The position numbers and the translations under genes were made by a program. A stretch of DNA of 64,000 nucleotides from an uncultured Rubripirellula sp. (GTDB lineage: Bacteria > Planctomycetota > Planctomycetia > Pirellulales > Pirellulaceae), in the NCBI GenBank assembly GCA_938075415.1, contig CALJHC010000023.1:1-64000 (forward strand). Direction: 5' to 3'. The notes under the pieces are model-generated. The model saw nothing but the letters and a program-made list of their open reading frames with translations. It had not been told where the DNA came from and made no database searches. Below are positions 18,183 through 27,644 of the stretch, in pieces (position 1 is the stretch's first letter; each line of letters starts with the position of its first letter).

Positions 18183-19652
18183 ATGGGGCAATTTCAATTC
18201 GAAGTACCCGAAGCAGCCGGCGACTTCTTCAGTCGCTCGATGTGGAGCGATGCGTACATCAGTGGAATGGACGGAGTGCCTTGGTTCTCCGAGACTGCGT
18301 TTGACGGCAAGCAGTTCTCCATCCAGCACGGTCTTACCGCCTCCGGTAAATTGAATCTCACGTGGCCGGTTCCCGAAATTGGCCTTCGATCTCTCAGCAC
18401 CTGCAGCCTCCGAGGCTCAGAAGCACAATCCTATCAATTGCCGCTGGAGCTAGCACGCGGTAGCTGCTATCGGGCCAGAGCAATTTCTGATGCTTGGGAG
18501 CGATTTGGATTGACTCTCTGTGGCGAGTTTCACCAACTACTTCAAGATGGCTCAAGGGAATTCCTCGAAGCGGCCAAATCGCAGTCAGCAAAAGATCGAT
18601 GCGCTGAGTCTGCTCTCAAGGCCATCCCACTTCTCGAAAAAGCTCTCGATGTCCTCGCTGAGAACCTTGCAGACCAATCCATTGCGTTTCGTAAAAAACG
18701 AGAACCACAGCTGGGCACCCTGCTCGCCGGATCAATTAACCTTGACGAGATGGAACAGGATTCCTCTCGGCAAGATTTCATGGAAACATTTAACGCAGCA
18801 GCCGTTCGATTCAACTGGAGATGCATTGAAGAGCAATCTGGAAAATTTGATTTTGGGTTGGTCGCGTCCAACTTAGAAATCTGTCGACAATCAGACTTGC
18901 GTGTGATTGCCGGGCCACTCGTTGATTTCAGAGATGCATCAATACCGGCATGGCTGCAAGGCTCCGAGACAAATTTTGATTCCCTTCTGAATGCGGCTGT
19001 GAATTATGTTGAAAAAGCCGTTTCTCAGTTTCGTGGATCGGTCCAATTATGGAACTGCGCAGCGGGCCTGAATACAGCTGGGCCTTTGGAAATGGATGAC
19101 GAACAGGTGATGCGGCTAAGCCTCGCAATTCTTCAAGCAGTCCGTCGGGTTGACCCAACAACACCCGCGATCATGTCTTTTGATCAACCATTCGGTGAGT
19201 ACCTTTCAAAAAATGAGTCAGGTGTATCGCCTCTGAAAGTGGCAGAGACACTTGTCCGAAGTGGACTTGGCCTGGCGGGGATCGGACTCGACTATCGCAT
19301 CGGATACCTGAGCAACGCTACGATGCCACGCTCACCGGTTGACTTCTCATTGGCATTGGATCGCTGGGGAAACCTTGGCATTCCGACCCTGGTTCAACTG
19401 ACCATCCCCGGTGAAACGGGGCCCGATACGAATAGTGATTTCACTGGGTCAGCACCGGAACAACAGCTCAAGATTGCCAGACCTCTTTTGCAATTACTGT
19501 TGGCAAAACCCAGCGTTCATGGAATTGTTTGGAACGACTGGGCAAATGGGGCACCTCACCAAACGAATCAGTCCAGCTTTCTCGGTGCCAATGGCCAACC
19601 TCGGCCACTGCAACAATACCTGATGAAACTTCGTCAAGAAAATCTTACGTGA
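18183..19652 (+). CDS. GH10-like TIM-barrel protein lacking catalytic glutamates
   Basis: 489 residues from the ATG at 18183. An N-terminal beta-rich region (about 1-95) is followed by helices and then a barrel that tracks family GH10 xylanases: FNAAAVRFNWRCIEEQSGKFDF where xylanases have their first conserved W-E-G-F/D strand, VIAGPLVDFRDASIPAWL for the H-x-L-x-W-H-PxWL strand, and VHGIVWNDWANG...GANGQPRPLQQYL for the C-terminal strand. The acid/base motif VVNEA is replaced by LWNCAAG, and the ITELD nucleophile region reads LVQLTIP, so both Glu residues appear lost. No signal peptide is seen. I infer a carbohydrate-binding or pseudo-enzyme role; an unrelated active site cannot be excluded. 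Confidence 0.6.
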   Translation: MGQFQFEVPEAAGDFFSRSMWSDAYISGMDGVPWFSETAFDGKQFSIQHGLTASGKLNLTWPVPEIGLRSLSTCSLRGSEAQSYQLPLELARGSCYRARAISDAWERFGLTLCGEFHQLLQDGSREFLEAAKSQSAKDRCAESALKAIPLLEKALDVLAENLADQSIAFRKKREPQLGTLLAGSINLDEMEQDSSRQDFMETFNAAAVRFNWRCIEEQSGKFDFGLVASNLEICRQSDLRVIAGPLVDFRDASIPAWLQGSETNFDSLLNAAVNYVEKAVSQFRGSVQLWNCAAGLNTAGPLEMDDEQVMRLSLAILQAVRRVDPTTPAIMSFDQPFGEYLSKNESGVSPLKVAETLVRSGLGLAGIGLDYRIGYLSNATMPRSPVDFSLALDRWGNLGIPTLVQLTIPGETGPDTNSDFTGSAPEQQLKIARPLLQLLLAKPSVHGIVWNDWANGAPHQTNQSSFLGANGQPRPLQQYLMKLRQENLT

Positions 19653-20193
19653 TGACTTGATCTCTGAACCGAGCAAACGATTCAGTGCATTCCCAATTAC
19701 GTATAGCTGTAATGACCCATCAGAGAATCGGTGAATCATTAGCTGCGATTGCTTTGAACCTGATCCTGAAGACCAGAGACTGATTCTTTGGGACCCTCGA
19801 ACGCAAACGCGTCTGATTCGGGGAGCAACAAGTCTCACTCAACACCCTGCTGAAATCCTGCAATCCAAAGAAGGGTTCATTCAACAGGCACCTTAAAAAG
19901 GCATTTACCTTCGATCGATCAGAGATCGATGCCTGCTGACTTCTTTAGCGACCAGCGTTGAACAATCATTTCAAGCCCCATTTAATGAACACTCATAACG
20001 CATAACAAAAAACGCTCAATGGAGTGCTTTTCAAGTCATCAAAACGAAGACAGGCAAGCATTACCTGATACCAATCATCGCTTCAGGTTTCTATTCTCGA
20101 TACACTAGCCCATTCACGCTAATCCGGCCGAGCCCATTTTGGCGTGAAAGCTTTCAACCAGTCTTCAAAACAACAATCCCCAAACTCACCATC
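19653..20193. other. Intergenic region, nothing recognised
   Basis: 540 nt between two plus-strand genes. No gene, clear terminator or RNA fold was identified. Confidence 0.5.
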
Positions 20194-21159
20194 ATGCACA
20201 CACAAAACGGATTCAAAACTAAACCCGTCGTCATCCACCTCGGTGTCATCACCTTGGTTACCGCGTCTTTCATCTTGCAGTTTGACACCTCCATTACATC
20301 TGCAAATGATGCGCTGGATAAAAAAATAAATCCGGTTGGAAAAGTACAAACAGTTCAAACGGGCTTCACCTTTACGGAGGGACCCGCTTGGGACGGTGAG
20401 GGTGCCGTTTACTTTAGTGACATTCCCAACACAGCCATCTACCGAGTTGGTGATCGAGGCGAGGCGACTGTCTTTACCAAAGATTCAAAACACACCAATG
20501 GAATCCTGATTGATTCCAAGGGAAGGCTACTGGCGTGTCAGATGGATGGACAGGTGGTCGCCTATGACATTCAGTCGGGTGAAACCAAGACACTCGCAGA
20601 CTCGTTTGATGGAAAACGTTTCAACGCACCGAACGATCTAATTATTGATAATCACGGCGGCATCTACTTTACGGACCCACTCTTCCGAGCCCCGGAACCA
20701 CTACCGCAGGGCATCCAAGCGGTTTATTACATCGCCAAGACAGGCGAAGTCACTCGAGTGACGGATCACATCGCCGCACCAAACGGAATCGCGTTGTCTC
20801 CAGATGGCAAACAACTCTACGTTGCACCCAGCAGGCAATCTGAAATGCTTGTTTACGAGGTTAGCGGTGCCGGCAAACTTGAAAACGGCCGAGTTCTATG
20901 CGAGCTGACACAACCCGAAGGAAAAAGTGGTACCGGTGGGGATGGGATGGTGGTTGACGTGCGGGGAAATCTCTACTTCACAACCAACCTCGGTGTCGAA
21001 ATTTTTTCCCCGAGCGGTTCCAAACTTGGCTTGATTGAATTCCCGGAGCAACCAGCAAATGTGACTTTCGCTGGGCCCAACCGAACAACGATGTACGTCA
21101 CGGCAAGAACGGGGGTTTATCGTGTTGAAATGCCGATCCCCGGCTTAGCTCCAAACTGA
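20194..21159 (+). CDS. Exported SMP-30/gluconolactonase family protein
   Basis: 321 residues with an N-terminal hydrophobic export segment (VIHLGVITLVTASFIL, cleavage probably near SANDA). The propeller carries the family metal-binding pattern: Glu in FTFTEGPAWD, Asn in RFNAPNDLIID, Asn in IAAPNGIALSPDG, and Asp in GTGGDGMVVD. It should hydrolyse sugar lactones in the periplasm. It is much closer to canonical gluconolactonases than the cytosolic protein at 2743. Convergent with the SDR gene. Confidence 0.9.
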   Translation: MHTQNGFKTKPVVIHLGVITLVTASFILQFDTSITSANDALDKKINPVGKVQTVQTGFTFTEGPAWDGEGAVYFSDIPNTAIYRVGDRGEATVFTKDSKHTNGILIDSKGRLLACQMDGQVVAYDIQSGETKTLADSFDGKRFNAPNDLIIDNHGGIYFTDPLFRAPEPLPQGIQAVYYIAKTGEVTRVTDHIAAPNGIALSPDGKQLYVAPSRQSEMLVYEVSGAGKLENGRVLCELTQPEGKSGTGGDGMVVDVRGNLYFTTNLGVEIFSPSGSKLGLIEFPEQPANVTFAGPNRTTMYVTARTGVYRVEMPIPGLAPN

Positions 21160-21311
21160 TGGCCCACCGTCGAGATCAAGACACAATTCCTTGAGTCCTT
21201 CGAATCATACAGTGCTCACAAGATCGCAAATGGTTGAGCAAGCAATCAGCGGCGTAGTTCGAACATGTGCGGTTTGAGACCGAGGCATCACTGACCATGC
21301 CAACGTCTGAC

Positions 21312-22118
21312 TCAAATCCAGTTTGGCGGAACATCAGGTTGCTGCCAAACACTCATTCCGCCGTCAACATAAATGGTTTGACCATGCACGTGCGACGCGG
21401 CATCGGACAGGAGGTAAATGGCGGTACCGCCGCAAACGTCCGCCTCGGGTACCGCGCCGTTGGGAGTATGCAATTTCATCCACGAATCAAGTGCTTGATT
21501 TTGATTCAAGACGTCGGTGAGCGGGGTTCGAACCAAACCGGGCGCCAAAGAATTCACCCGAATTCCCTGCGGCGCCAGACTCACACACAAACTCCGAACC
21601 ATCGCCGCAACGGCGCCCTTGCTGGTATCGTACGCAGTGTGATCCGCCTCCGCGAGCAACCCGTTGATGGATCCAGTAAAGAGAACACGACCCTTGGTTT
21701 GCTTGCGAATCCAATCTCGAGCAAATGCCTGTGTTAAGAAGAATCCGGCATGCACATTCAAATGCATGGTTTTCTGAAAACATTGGTAATCCAAATCCAA
21801 GAAAGGCGGATCAATGTAGGTCCCCGCATTATTCACCAACAAATCAATGCCAGGCATGATTGAATTGATCTGATCCATCATTGAATCGATGTAATCAACG
21901 GGTGGTTTTGCCAAGTCTTGGCAAATAATCTCCGCCTCCACTCCTTCGCCTCGGCAAGCTTCCAGCGTCTGATCTGCGGCAGCATCTTTCTTTAAACCAT
22001 GAATTAAAACATCCGCGCCCGCCGCGGCAATCGCTCGTGAAACCACCGCCCCAACGCCTTGGGTTCCACCAGTGACCAATGCTCGATGTCCACTTAGGTC
22101 AAACAAAGCGTTTCCCAT
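21312..22118 (-). CDS. SDR-family NAD(P)-dependent oxidoreductase
   Basis: 268 residues, classical short-chain dehydrogenase. Visible elements: nucleotide-binding ALVTGGTQGVGAVVS (TGxxxGxG), LLVNNAGT, catalytic Ser in LFTGSINGLL, Tyr and Lys in AYDTSKGAV, the SLAPGLVRTPL loop, and the C-terminal VDGGMSVWQ typical of 3-oxoacyl-ACP reductase/gluconate-dehydrogenase-like members. The substrate is not deducible; the adjacent exported lactonase and DUF6807 gene suggest a sugar or sugar acid. ATG start at 22118. A perfect 12-bp inverted repeat lies 41 nt upstream and could be its operator. Confidence 0.92.
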   Translation of the reverse strand: MGNALFDLSGHRALVTGGTQGVGAVVSRAIAAAGADVLIHGLKKDAAADQTLEACRGEGVEAEIICQDLAKPPVDYIDSMMDQINSIMPGIDLLVNNAGTYIDPPFLDLDYQCFQKTMHLNVHAGFFLTQAFARDWIRKQTKGRVLFTGSINGLLAEADHTAYDTSKGAVAAMVRSLCVSLAPQGIRVNSLAPGLVRTPLTDVLNQNQALDSWMKLHTPNGAVPEADVCGGTAIYLLSDAASHVHGQTIYVDGGMSVWQQPDVPPNWI

Positions 22119-22158
22119 CTGATTGAATCTCTAATCCTAGATGAAATATTCAACCCTA

Positions 22159-22185
22159 CGCGATCAATCAAGATGATTGATCGCG
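22159..22185. promoter_or_regulatory. Perfect 12-bp inverted repeat with 3-nt spacer (candidate operator or hairpin)
   Basis: Arms cgcgatcaatca (22159-22170) and tgattgatcgcg (22174-22185) flank aga. It sits between the end of the DUF6807 gene and the start of the SDR gene, both on the minus strand. No T-run follows on either strand, so an operator or processing hairpin is more likely than an intrinsic terminator. Confidence 0.6.
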
Positions 22186-22312
22186 AGAATCTAAAAATTG
22201 GCGCGTCGCAACTTAGTCTCGGCTGCTGCCGCAAAGGCAACGTGAAGCAATGGGATTTGAACCTGAATGCACAGGCACTGGGAACCATCCATGCACTGAG
22301 TCTGGATGTTGA

Positions 22313-23326
22313 CTACCTCAGATTCTCACGCGCTGACGAAGCATACTGCTTTGAATCCTCAACGGTGCGATCTGCATCCAACGCTCCCTGTTCGATCACC
22401 ACGCGATAGCTCAAACGCATCTGATCACCGTCCTTCAAGACAATGCCATCCGTTTTTGGTCCGCCGATAAAGTGGTGCACACCGAATGGGTTGGCAGCGA
22501 ATAAGCCATAAGTGCGAACGTGCCATCGACAGGGGTAGTTAAAACTTTCTGGATGATCATGAACCGTCACACCAACCATGTCACCCCGCACTGGGCCACT
22601 GTAATTCACCCAAGCTGATTTCTTTCCCCAAGCCGCCTTATCATGAAGCCCCTCAGCATTCGTCACCAAGCCTCCATTCTTGGAATCCACTTTCATGGTG
22701 CCGGCAAGTCGAAGTCCAAACGAACCCTCTTTGGTATCACCGAAATTGACATCGCCATCGCTGGCAATCAGCAAGAAATCACAATCAATGATCCGACGTC
22801 CCTCGGAAACGACAAAAGTATAACGCCGAACATCCGACAGAAGTCTTTTGCCATCAGGAGCATTCCAATCATTTTGCGTGGTGATAACAACACTGCCATC
22901 ATCTTTTGTTTTCGTGGACCCCTTCCTGTGGACAATTTTGCCGCAATGCTCATCATCCAACCAAAAGTCAACTCCATTGACATCTCCGTGAGTGAGCCAG
23001 AAAGATCGATGATGGTCGTGATCGTTCCTTTCCGACGGCCCCGCATCCTTCATCGGAAAATCCCTTGTCATTCGATGACCACCCGGGCCAACAAGCGGAT
23101 AGATGATCGGTTTCCCGTTACTGTCCAACAGATAACCCGCAAATAATCGGTCACCCTGAGTCACCATCCAGCCAGCCGGTTTCGCGGTTTGCTTGACCGT
23201 CAGGGGCACTGGGGCATCGGCTCCATCGGCTCCCCCCACCACAGGGAGGGAGTAAAGCCCGGCAGCGCAAGTCATAACGCCTGCGAGGACAAAAGTCGCT
23301 GGACAGTTCAAAAAACGTTGAGTCAT
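22313..23326 (-). CDS. Exported DUF6807 (PmoA-like) family protein
   Basis: 337 residues with a signal peptide (ATFVLAGVMTCAAGLYSLPV...). The mature part is a beta-rich DUF6807 domain, a family often labelled PmoA in planctomycetes and Verrucomicrobia although it has no known link to methane monooxygenase. Characteristic segments: YPLVGPGGHRMTRDFP, NDHDHHRSFWLTHGDVNGVDFW, SEGRRIIDCDFLL, and HHFIGGPKTDGIVLKDGD. The clustered His residues (HDHHRSFW) may bind metal. These genes commonly sit among Gfo/Idh and sugar isomerase genes in polysaccharide catabolism. The function is unproven. Confidence 0.85.
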   Translation of the reverse strand: MTQRFLNCPATFVLAGVMTCAAGLYSLPVVGGADGADAPVPLTVKQTAKPAGWMVTQGDRLFAGYLLDSNGKPIIYPLVGPGGHRMTRDFPMKDAGPSERNDHDHHRSFWLTHGDVNGVDFWLDDEHCGKIVHRKGSTKTKDDGSVVITTQNDWNAPDGKRLLSDVRRYTFVVSEGRRIIDCDFLLIASDGDVNFGDTKEGSFGLRLAGTMKVDSKNGGLVTNAEGLHDKAAWGKKSAWVNYSGPVRGDMVGVTVHDHPESFNYPCRWHVRTYGLFAANPFGVHHFIGGPKTDGIVLKDGDQMRLSYRVVIEQGALDADRTVEDSKQYASSARENLR

Positions 23327-23690
23327 GCTGAGATTCTCGAATCAAAGGGGATCTAGGCAGAGTAAATAAAAGGGTGAAAGGTGGGTGAATCCGTCACAAC
23401 CAAGGCACTGTTTGCCAAAGGCACGGTCAATCAACAGATTGATTATGATACCCGGCGGCGACGCAGGCGGGGCCGAGGAACAAATAGTTCCAGATGATCT
23501 TTTCGGTCTCAGGCCGTAAGATAAGGGATGTCACCCCGCTGCAAACCTAATCGATCCCACCTAAACGGTGTCCCAATCGACTCGCGACATGGAATCCCAA
23601 CGATACCCCCTCGCTGAACTAAACTTATCCAAACACCTCTGGACATTGCGATTTTGCATGTCCTGTCAATATTCACCACAGTCATTGAAT
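23327..23690. other. Divergent intergenic region
   Basis: 364 nt separating the divergent DUF6807 and DUF1549 genes; both promoters must lie here, but no confident promoter motif or RNA element was found. Confidence 0.5.
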
Positions 23691-25649
23691 ATGTTGCAAT
23701 CAACGCCTCTCTCTGCAACCACTCGGATGCTCGCATCATTACTTCTGTTGATCGTTTGCGCGAGCAGCGTCGATGCACAGCGTAGTCCCACCAAAAAACC
23801 GGCAGCTCCGAAAGCACCCAAGATCAAATTGCCTGAGAGCGTGAGAAAATCACCCGGCAAAATCATGGACGTTGCCAAGGTGAGTCCCTCCTCACGCAGT
23901 CGACTGATAGGTGCTGCTTTTGAAATCGATCAATTGGTTGAAGATCAATTACGAGAACGCAACGAAACGCCCAATGAGATGGCTGACGATGAGGTTTTTC
24001 TAAGACGGATTTACCTTGATGTTGCGGGCCGAATACCAACCCTCAAAGAGGCGACCGCATTCCTCGAGTCGGCAGAGGAAGATAAGCGGCAAAATCTCAT
24101 CGACCAGCTGCTGGGAAGTCCTGATTACGTCAGCAATCTATACAACTTCTGGGCGGACACACTTCGGCTCACTGATCGCCCGCAGGCAAATATCATCGCT
24201 GATCCCTACCTCAGCTATGTCAAAGACTCCATTCGCACCAACAAGCGATATGACCAATGGGTCTATGAAATGCTGACAGCTAACGGCAAAGTCTGGGAGG
24301 ATGGCGCGGTTGGTTATCAACTGCGTGACGATGGAATGCCACTTCCCTACATTGATAACACCGTTCGCGTTTTCCTTGGCACTCAGATTGGATGCGCTCA
24401 ATGTCATGACCACCCATTTGATGATTGGACGCAATATCAGTTCTATCAGTTAGCCGCTTTCACCAACGGCACGCGAACTCGTATGCTTCGCGGTTATCCT
24501 GGTTTTGAGAAACAGAACCCTGCCAACACTCTCATCAGTGAAGCGAGAACGAAATTTGACAAGGGACGCGTCCCGGGTGAATTCCAACGTTTGGTGAGAG
24601 CAAATACTTATCTGGTGAGCGAAGTCAAGGCTGCCATGCGTTTACCGCATGATTACGCCTATTCAGATCACGACCCCAAAGAAGTGGTGAATCCAGCAGT
24701 CCTTTGGGGCGAAATCCCCACCAAGGCAATCGACAGCACTCCGAGGGAACAATTTGCGGCGTGGCTCACCAGTGAAGACAATTCACAATTCAGCAAGACG
24801 ATTGCGAATCGACTTTGGAAGCGTTTTTTAGGAGTTGGTTTGGTTGAACCAATTGATGACTTCCAAGACATCTACCCGCCATCCAATGAACCTTTGATGG
24901 AATTTCTAAGCGAGCAAGTGGTTCGCAACGACTTTGACCTCAAAGAATTCATGCGAATGATTTTTTACAGTCGCACCTACCAACGAGAATCAAGTGATTT
25001 TGATCCCTCAAGCGATGAAAGCTACTCCTTCCCCGGTCCGGCTCTTCGGCGGATGACGGCAGAACAAGTTTGGGATTCAATCCTAACCCTTGCCGTGCGT
25101 AACCCTTGGCCTTTTCAACGCCCGTCTGTGAACCAACTTGCACCGGTCTTGGACGTCCGCTTTGAACAGGATGGCTATGATCGAGTCTTGCAAAAGTCAA
25201 AAACATTTAAGGAAAGTTATTTCAGTCCTGTCTATAAACGTTCGCTCAACTCGCACGCCTACCAAAGTAATATCCTGTGCCGGGCAAGCGAACTCCCTTC
25301 ACCACTGCCCGCACAGCATTTCTTGCGACAATTCGGGCAAGGCGATCGAGAAACGATTAATGGTTCACAACAAGATGCAACCGTGCCTCAAATTCTTGCA
25401 ATGTTCAACGGCCCGATTACCCACGTCATGCTCGAGCCCGGTTCCGCAATTGTCGATAACGTTCTTGGCATCGAATCAACTCGCGATCGAATTGATGCCA
25501 TTTTCCTTAGCGTCCTCACTCGTAAACCAATTGGCAGTGACCGCCGGATAGCTGCGAGTGAACTTTCAAAAACCAAGATCGATAACGTTGGCTACGGAAA
25601 TATTGTCTGGGGACTCCTCAACACCCGAGAGTTCCTTTTCATTCCCTGA
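23691..25649 (+). CDS. Secreted DUF1549/DUF1553 protein
   Basis: 652 residues from the ATG at 23691, which places a signal peptide (MLASLLLLIVCASSVDA) at the N-terminus; upstream Mets would put 40 unlikely residues before it. The DUF1549 half runs from about 100 to 320 (DDEVFLRRIYLDVAGRIPT, SPDYVSNLYNFWADTLR) and ends in IGCAQCHDHPFDDWTQYQFY, whose CxxCH motif could bind haem c. The DUF1553 half follows (WLTSEDNSQFSKTIANRLWKRFLGVGLVEPIDDF, LRRMTAEQVWDSIL). This pair is a planctomycete hallmark, normally partnered with a DUF1501 protein, as here 166 nt downstream. The biochemical role is not established. Confidence 0.93.
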   Translation: MLQSTPLSATTRMLASLLLLIVCASSVDAQRSPTKKPAAPKAPKIKLPESVRKSPGKIMDVAKVSPSSRSRLIGAAFEIDQLVEDQLRERNETPNEMADDEVFLRRIYLDVAGRIPTLKEATAFLESAEEDKRQNLIDQLLGSPDYVSNLYNFWADTLRLTDRPQANIIADPYLSYVKDSIRTNKRYDQWVYEMLTANGKVWEDGAVGYQLRDDGMPLPYIDNTVRVFLGTQIGCAQCHDHPFDDWTQYQFYQLAAFTNGTRTRMLRGYPGFEKQNPANTLISEARTKFDKGRVPGEFQRLVRANTYLVSEVKAAMRLPHDYAYSDHDPKEVVNPAVLWGEIPTKAIDSTPREQFAAWLTSEDNSQFSKTIANRLWKRFLGVGLVEPIDDFQDIYPPSNEPLMEFLSEQVVRNDFDLKEFMRMIFYSRTYQRESSDFDPSSDESYSFPGPALRRMTAEQVWDSILTLAVRNPWPFQRPSVNQLAPVLDVRFEQDGYDRVLQKSKTFKESYFSPVYKRSLNSHAYQSNILCRASELPSPLPAQHFLRQFGQGDRETINGSQQDATVPQILAMFNGPITHVMLEPGSAIVDNVLGIESTRDRIDAIFLSVLTRKPIGSDRRIAASELSKTKIDNVGYGNIVWGLLNTREFLFIP

Positions 25650-25722
25650 TCCCGTCGCTGAATTCAGGGCAAGCAGATTGAAATGACCGATTGCCCACAA
25701 CACAAATAAAAATGCAACAGGC

Positions 25723-25752
25723 CGAAAGAACGATTTCTCACATGTTCTTTCG
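25723..25752. other. 9-bp inverted repeat between paired genes
   Basis: cgaaagaac (25723-25731) and gttctttcg (25744-25752) form a stem with a 12-nt loop in the spacer between the DUF1549 and DUF1501 genes. No T-run follows; it could be an mRNA-processing or stabilising hairpin. Confidence 0.5.
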
Positions 25753-25815
25753 CTCGCCGTGTTAAAAAGAAATTATCCTATCAACTCGCCAGCCTTGCTA
25801 CGAAGAGTCACTTCC

Positions 25816-27108
25816 ATGCCCCGCACCGAGTACACAGAGAATCATCGTCGAGATTTCATGAAGACACTCGCCAAGCAGACGCTGGGTGTGTCCTTTGCGG
25901 GTTCGGTAGCCTCCTCCGGACTGCTTGGTGAATCACAAGCTGCCTCGGGGACCCCCCAAGGCAAGGCAAAGCATGTCATCTATCTTTTTATGGATGGTGC
26001 GATGACCCACCTCGACACCTTCGATCCGAAGGTGGGTGTTGAGGAGGCAGGTGAAACAAAACCGATTCAGACGCGAGTTCCGGGAATGCAATTCGGTGAT
26101 CGCTTCCCAAAACTTGCTTACCTGGCCGGAGCCATTGCAGCGGTACGATCACTGAGCACCGAAACGGGCGCCCACGACAAAGGTAAGTACCTGATGCGTA
26201 CTTCCTACAAACAAATTAACAGCATTCAACATCCCGCGATGGGAGCTTGGATGGTATCGGAAACCGGCCGACTCAATCAGGAACTACCCGGAAATTATGT
26301 GATTGGCAATGGAAACCGACATCCCGGCGCAGGCTTCCTAGAACCCTCGTTAGCACCGGTACCCATCGCGAACGCCTCCGCTGGATTGGAAAACACATCC
26401 CTTCCAAAATACCTGCCACCGGAGCTATTTGACCGACGACTCCTTCTCGCGAGCCGCTTTGACGAGCCATTTCAAAAGCAGAGAAACAACCGCCGGGTAG
26501 AGGCCTATAACCAACTGTACATGGAAGCCCGACGGCTAATGGGCAGCGAACACCTGAAAATTTTTGACATCAAAGAGGAACCCCAAAACGTGCGGGACGC
26601 CTATGGAAACAACCAGCTCGGACAAGCTTGCCTGCTTGCACGGCGACTGGTGCAAGGTGGTGCAAGATTTGTTGAGGTCAACTACGGTGGTTGGGATATG
26701 CACCAAGATATTTATGGCCGTCTGGATCAAAAGGCTGGTGAATTAGATAACGCCCTGGGAAATCTGATGAGAGACCTCCACGCGAACGGATTGCTGGACG
26801 AAACGCTACTCGTTTTAACAACGGAATTTGGCCGTAAACCAAACATCAACGTGAACGCTGGACGCGATCACCACCCAGGTGCTTTCAGCAGTCTGCTAAT
26901 GGGCGCGGGCATCAAAGGAGGCCAAGTGTACGGAGCTTCCGACAAACGCGGCTTCAGCGTCGAAAAGGACCATGTCTCGATCGCAGAATTCAATACAACC
27001 ATCGCGGCCGCCGCAGGACTTCCCTACAACGAAGAGAGATTCGCTCCAAACGGTCGCCCCTTCAAGATTGGTGGTGGTAGTGATCCAATTGAAGCACTAC
27101 TCGCATGA
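25816..27108 (+). CDS. Tat-exported DUF1501 (sulfatase-fold) protein
   Basis: 430 residues from the ATG at 25816. A twin-arginine signal is visible (HRRDFMKTLAKQTLG followed by a mild hydrophobic stretch and SQAAS). DUF1501 has an alkaline-phosphatase/sulfatase-like fold: IYLFMDGAMTHLDTFDPK at the first strand, ARFVEVNYGGWDMHQ, LVLTTEFGRKPNIN and GRDHHPGAFSSLLMGAG match the metal-ligand segments (Asp, Glu, His). The catalytic Cys/Ser of true sulfatases is not evident. It is partnered with the upstream DUF1549 gene, likely the same transcription unit. The function is unknown. Confidence 0.93.
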   Translation: MPRTEYTENHRRDFMKTLAKQTLGVSFAGSVASSGLLGESQAASGTPQGKAKHVIYLFMDGAMTHLDTFDPKVGVEEAGETKPIQTRVPGMQFGDRFPKLAYLAGAIAAVRSLSTETGAHDKGKYLMRTSYKQINSIQHPAMGAWMVSETGRLNQELPGNYVIGNGNRHPGAGFLEPSLAPVPIANASAGLENTSLPKYLPPELFDRRLLLASRFDEPFQKQRNNRRVEAYNQLYMEARRLMGSEHLKIFDIKEEPQNVRDAYGNNQLGQACLLARRLVQGGARFVEVNYGGWDMHQDIYGRLDQKAGELDNALGNLMRDLHANGLLDETLLVLTTEFGRKPNINVNAGRDHHPGAFSSLLMGAGIKGGQVYGASDKRGFSVEKDHVSIAEFNTTIAAAAGLPYNEERFAPNGRPFKIGGGSDPIEALLA

Positions 27109-27644
27109 TCACCGGCTGAAAAACATCACGCTGCTGTCAAATCATCAGCAACTGCATGCCTACTTTCCGTGGTGCAAATGCAGCAAACATGCAGCAAACG
27201 TTCGGATCTGATCATAACTGATCAACTCAGTGGGAGAACAACTTCTGTGGCTATCTCTTGCTGATCCAGTTTGATCTGTGCACTCGAAGTGTACTCCCTG
27301 CTTCGATGCTAATCATCGATTAGTTCATCATGGTTAATTTGCCAAAAGCAACTCTTCCCAAAACTCGCACTTATTGCGTGTCGCCCGCTGCTGAAACGGG
27401 ATTCAGAAAACGAACGAACAATTAGCCGAAAACAGACCCTATCGCTCACGCCCATTTGACGCTTTTTATCTTCAGTGTGTTCGGGTGATCCCCATCGACT
27501 AACTTCACCTGCTTGATTCATTAATCCCCCCTAAAGATGGTGAATCAAACATGCACTTTACGCGGCCACATTCGCTTCCGATTGCAAGTGATCGCAGTTA
27601 GAATGGAGGCTCCGTAACCGATTCCTTTGCGAAAAGAGTTTTCC
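27109..27644. other. Intergenic region, nothing recognised
   Basis: About 535 nt between the DUF1501 gene and the SUMF1-family gene; no gene, RNA fold or terminator identified. Confidence 0.5.
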
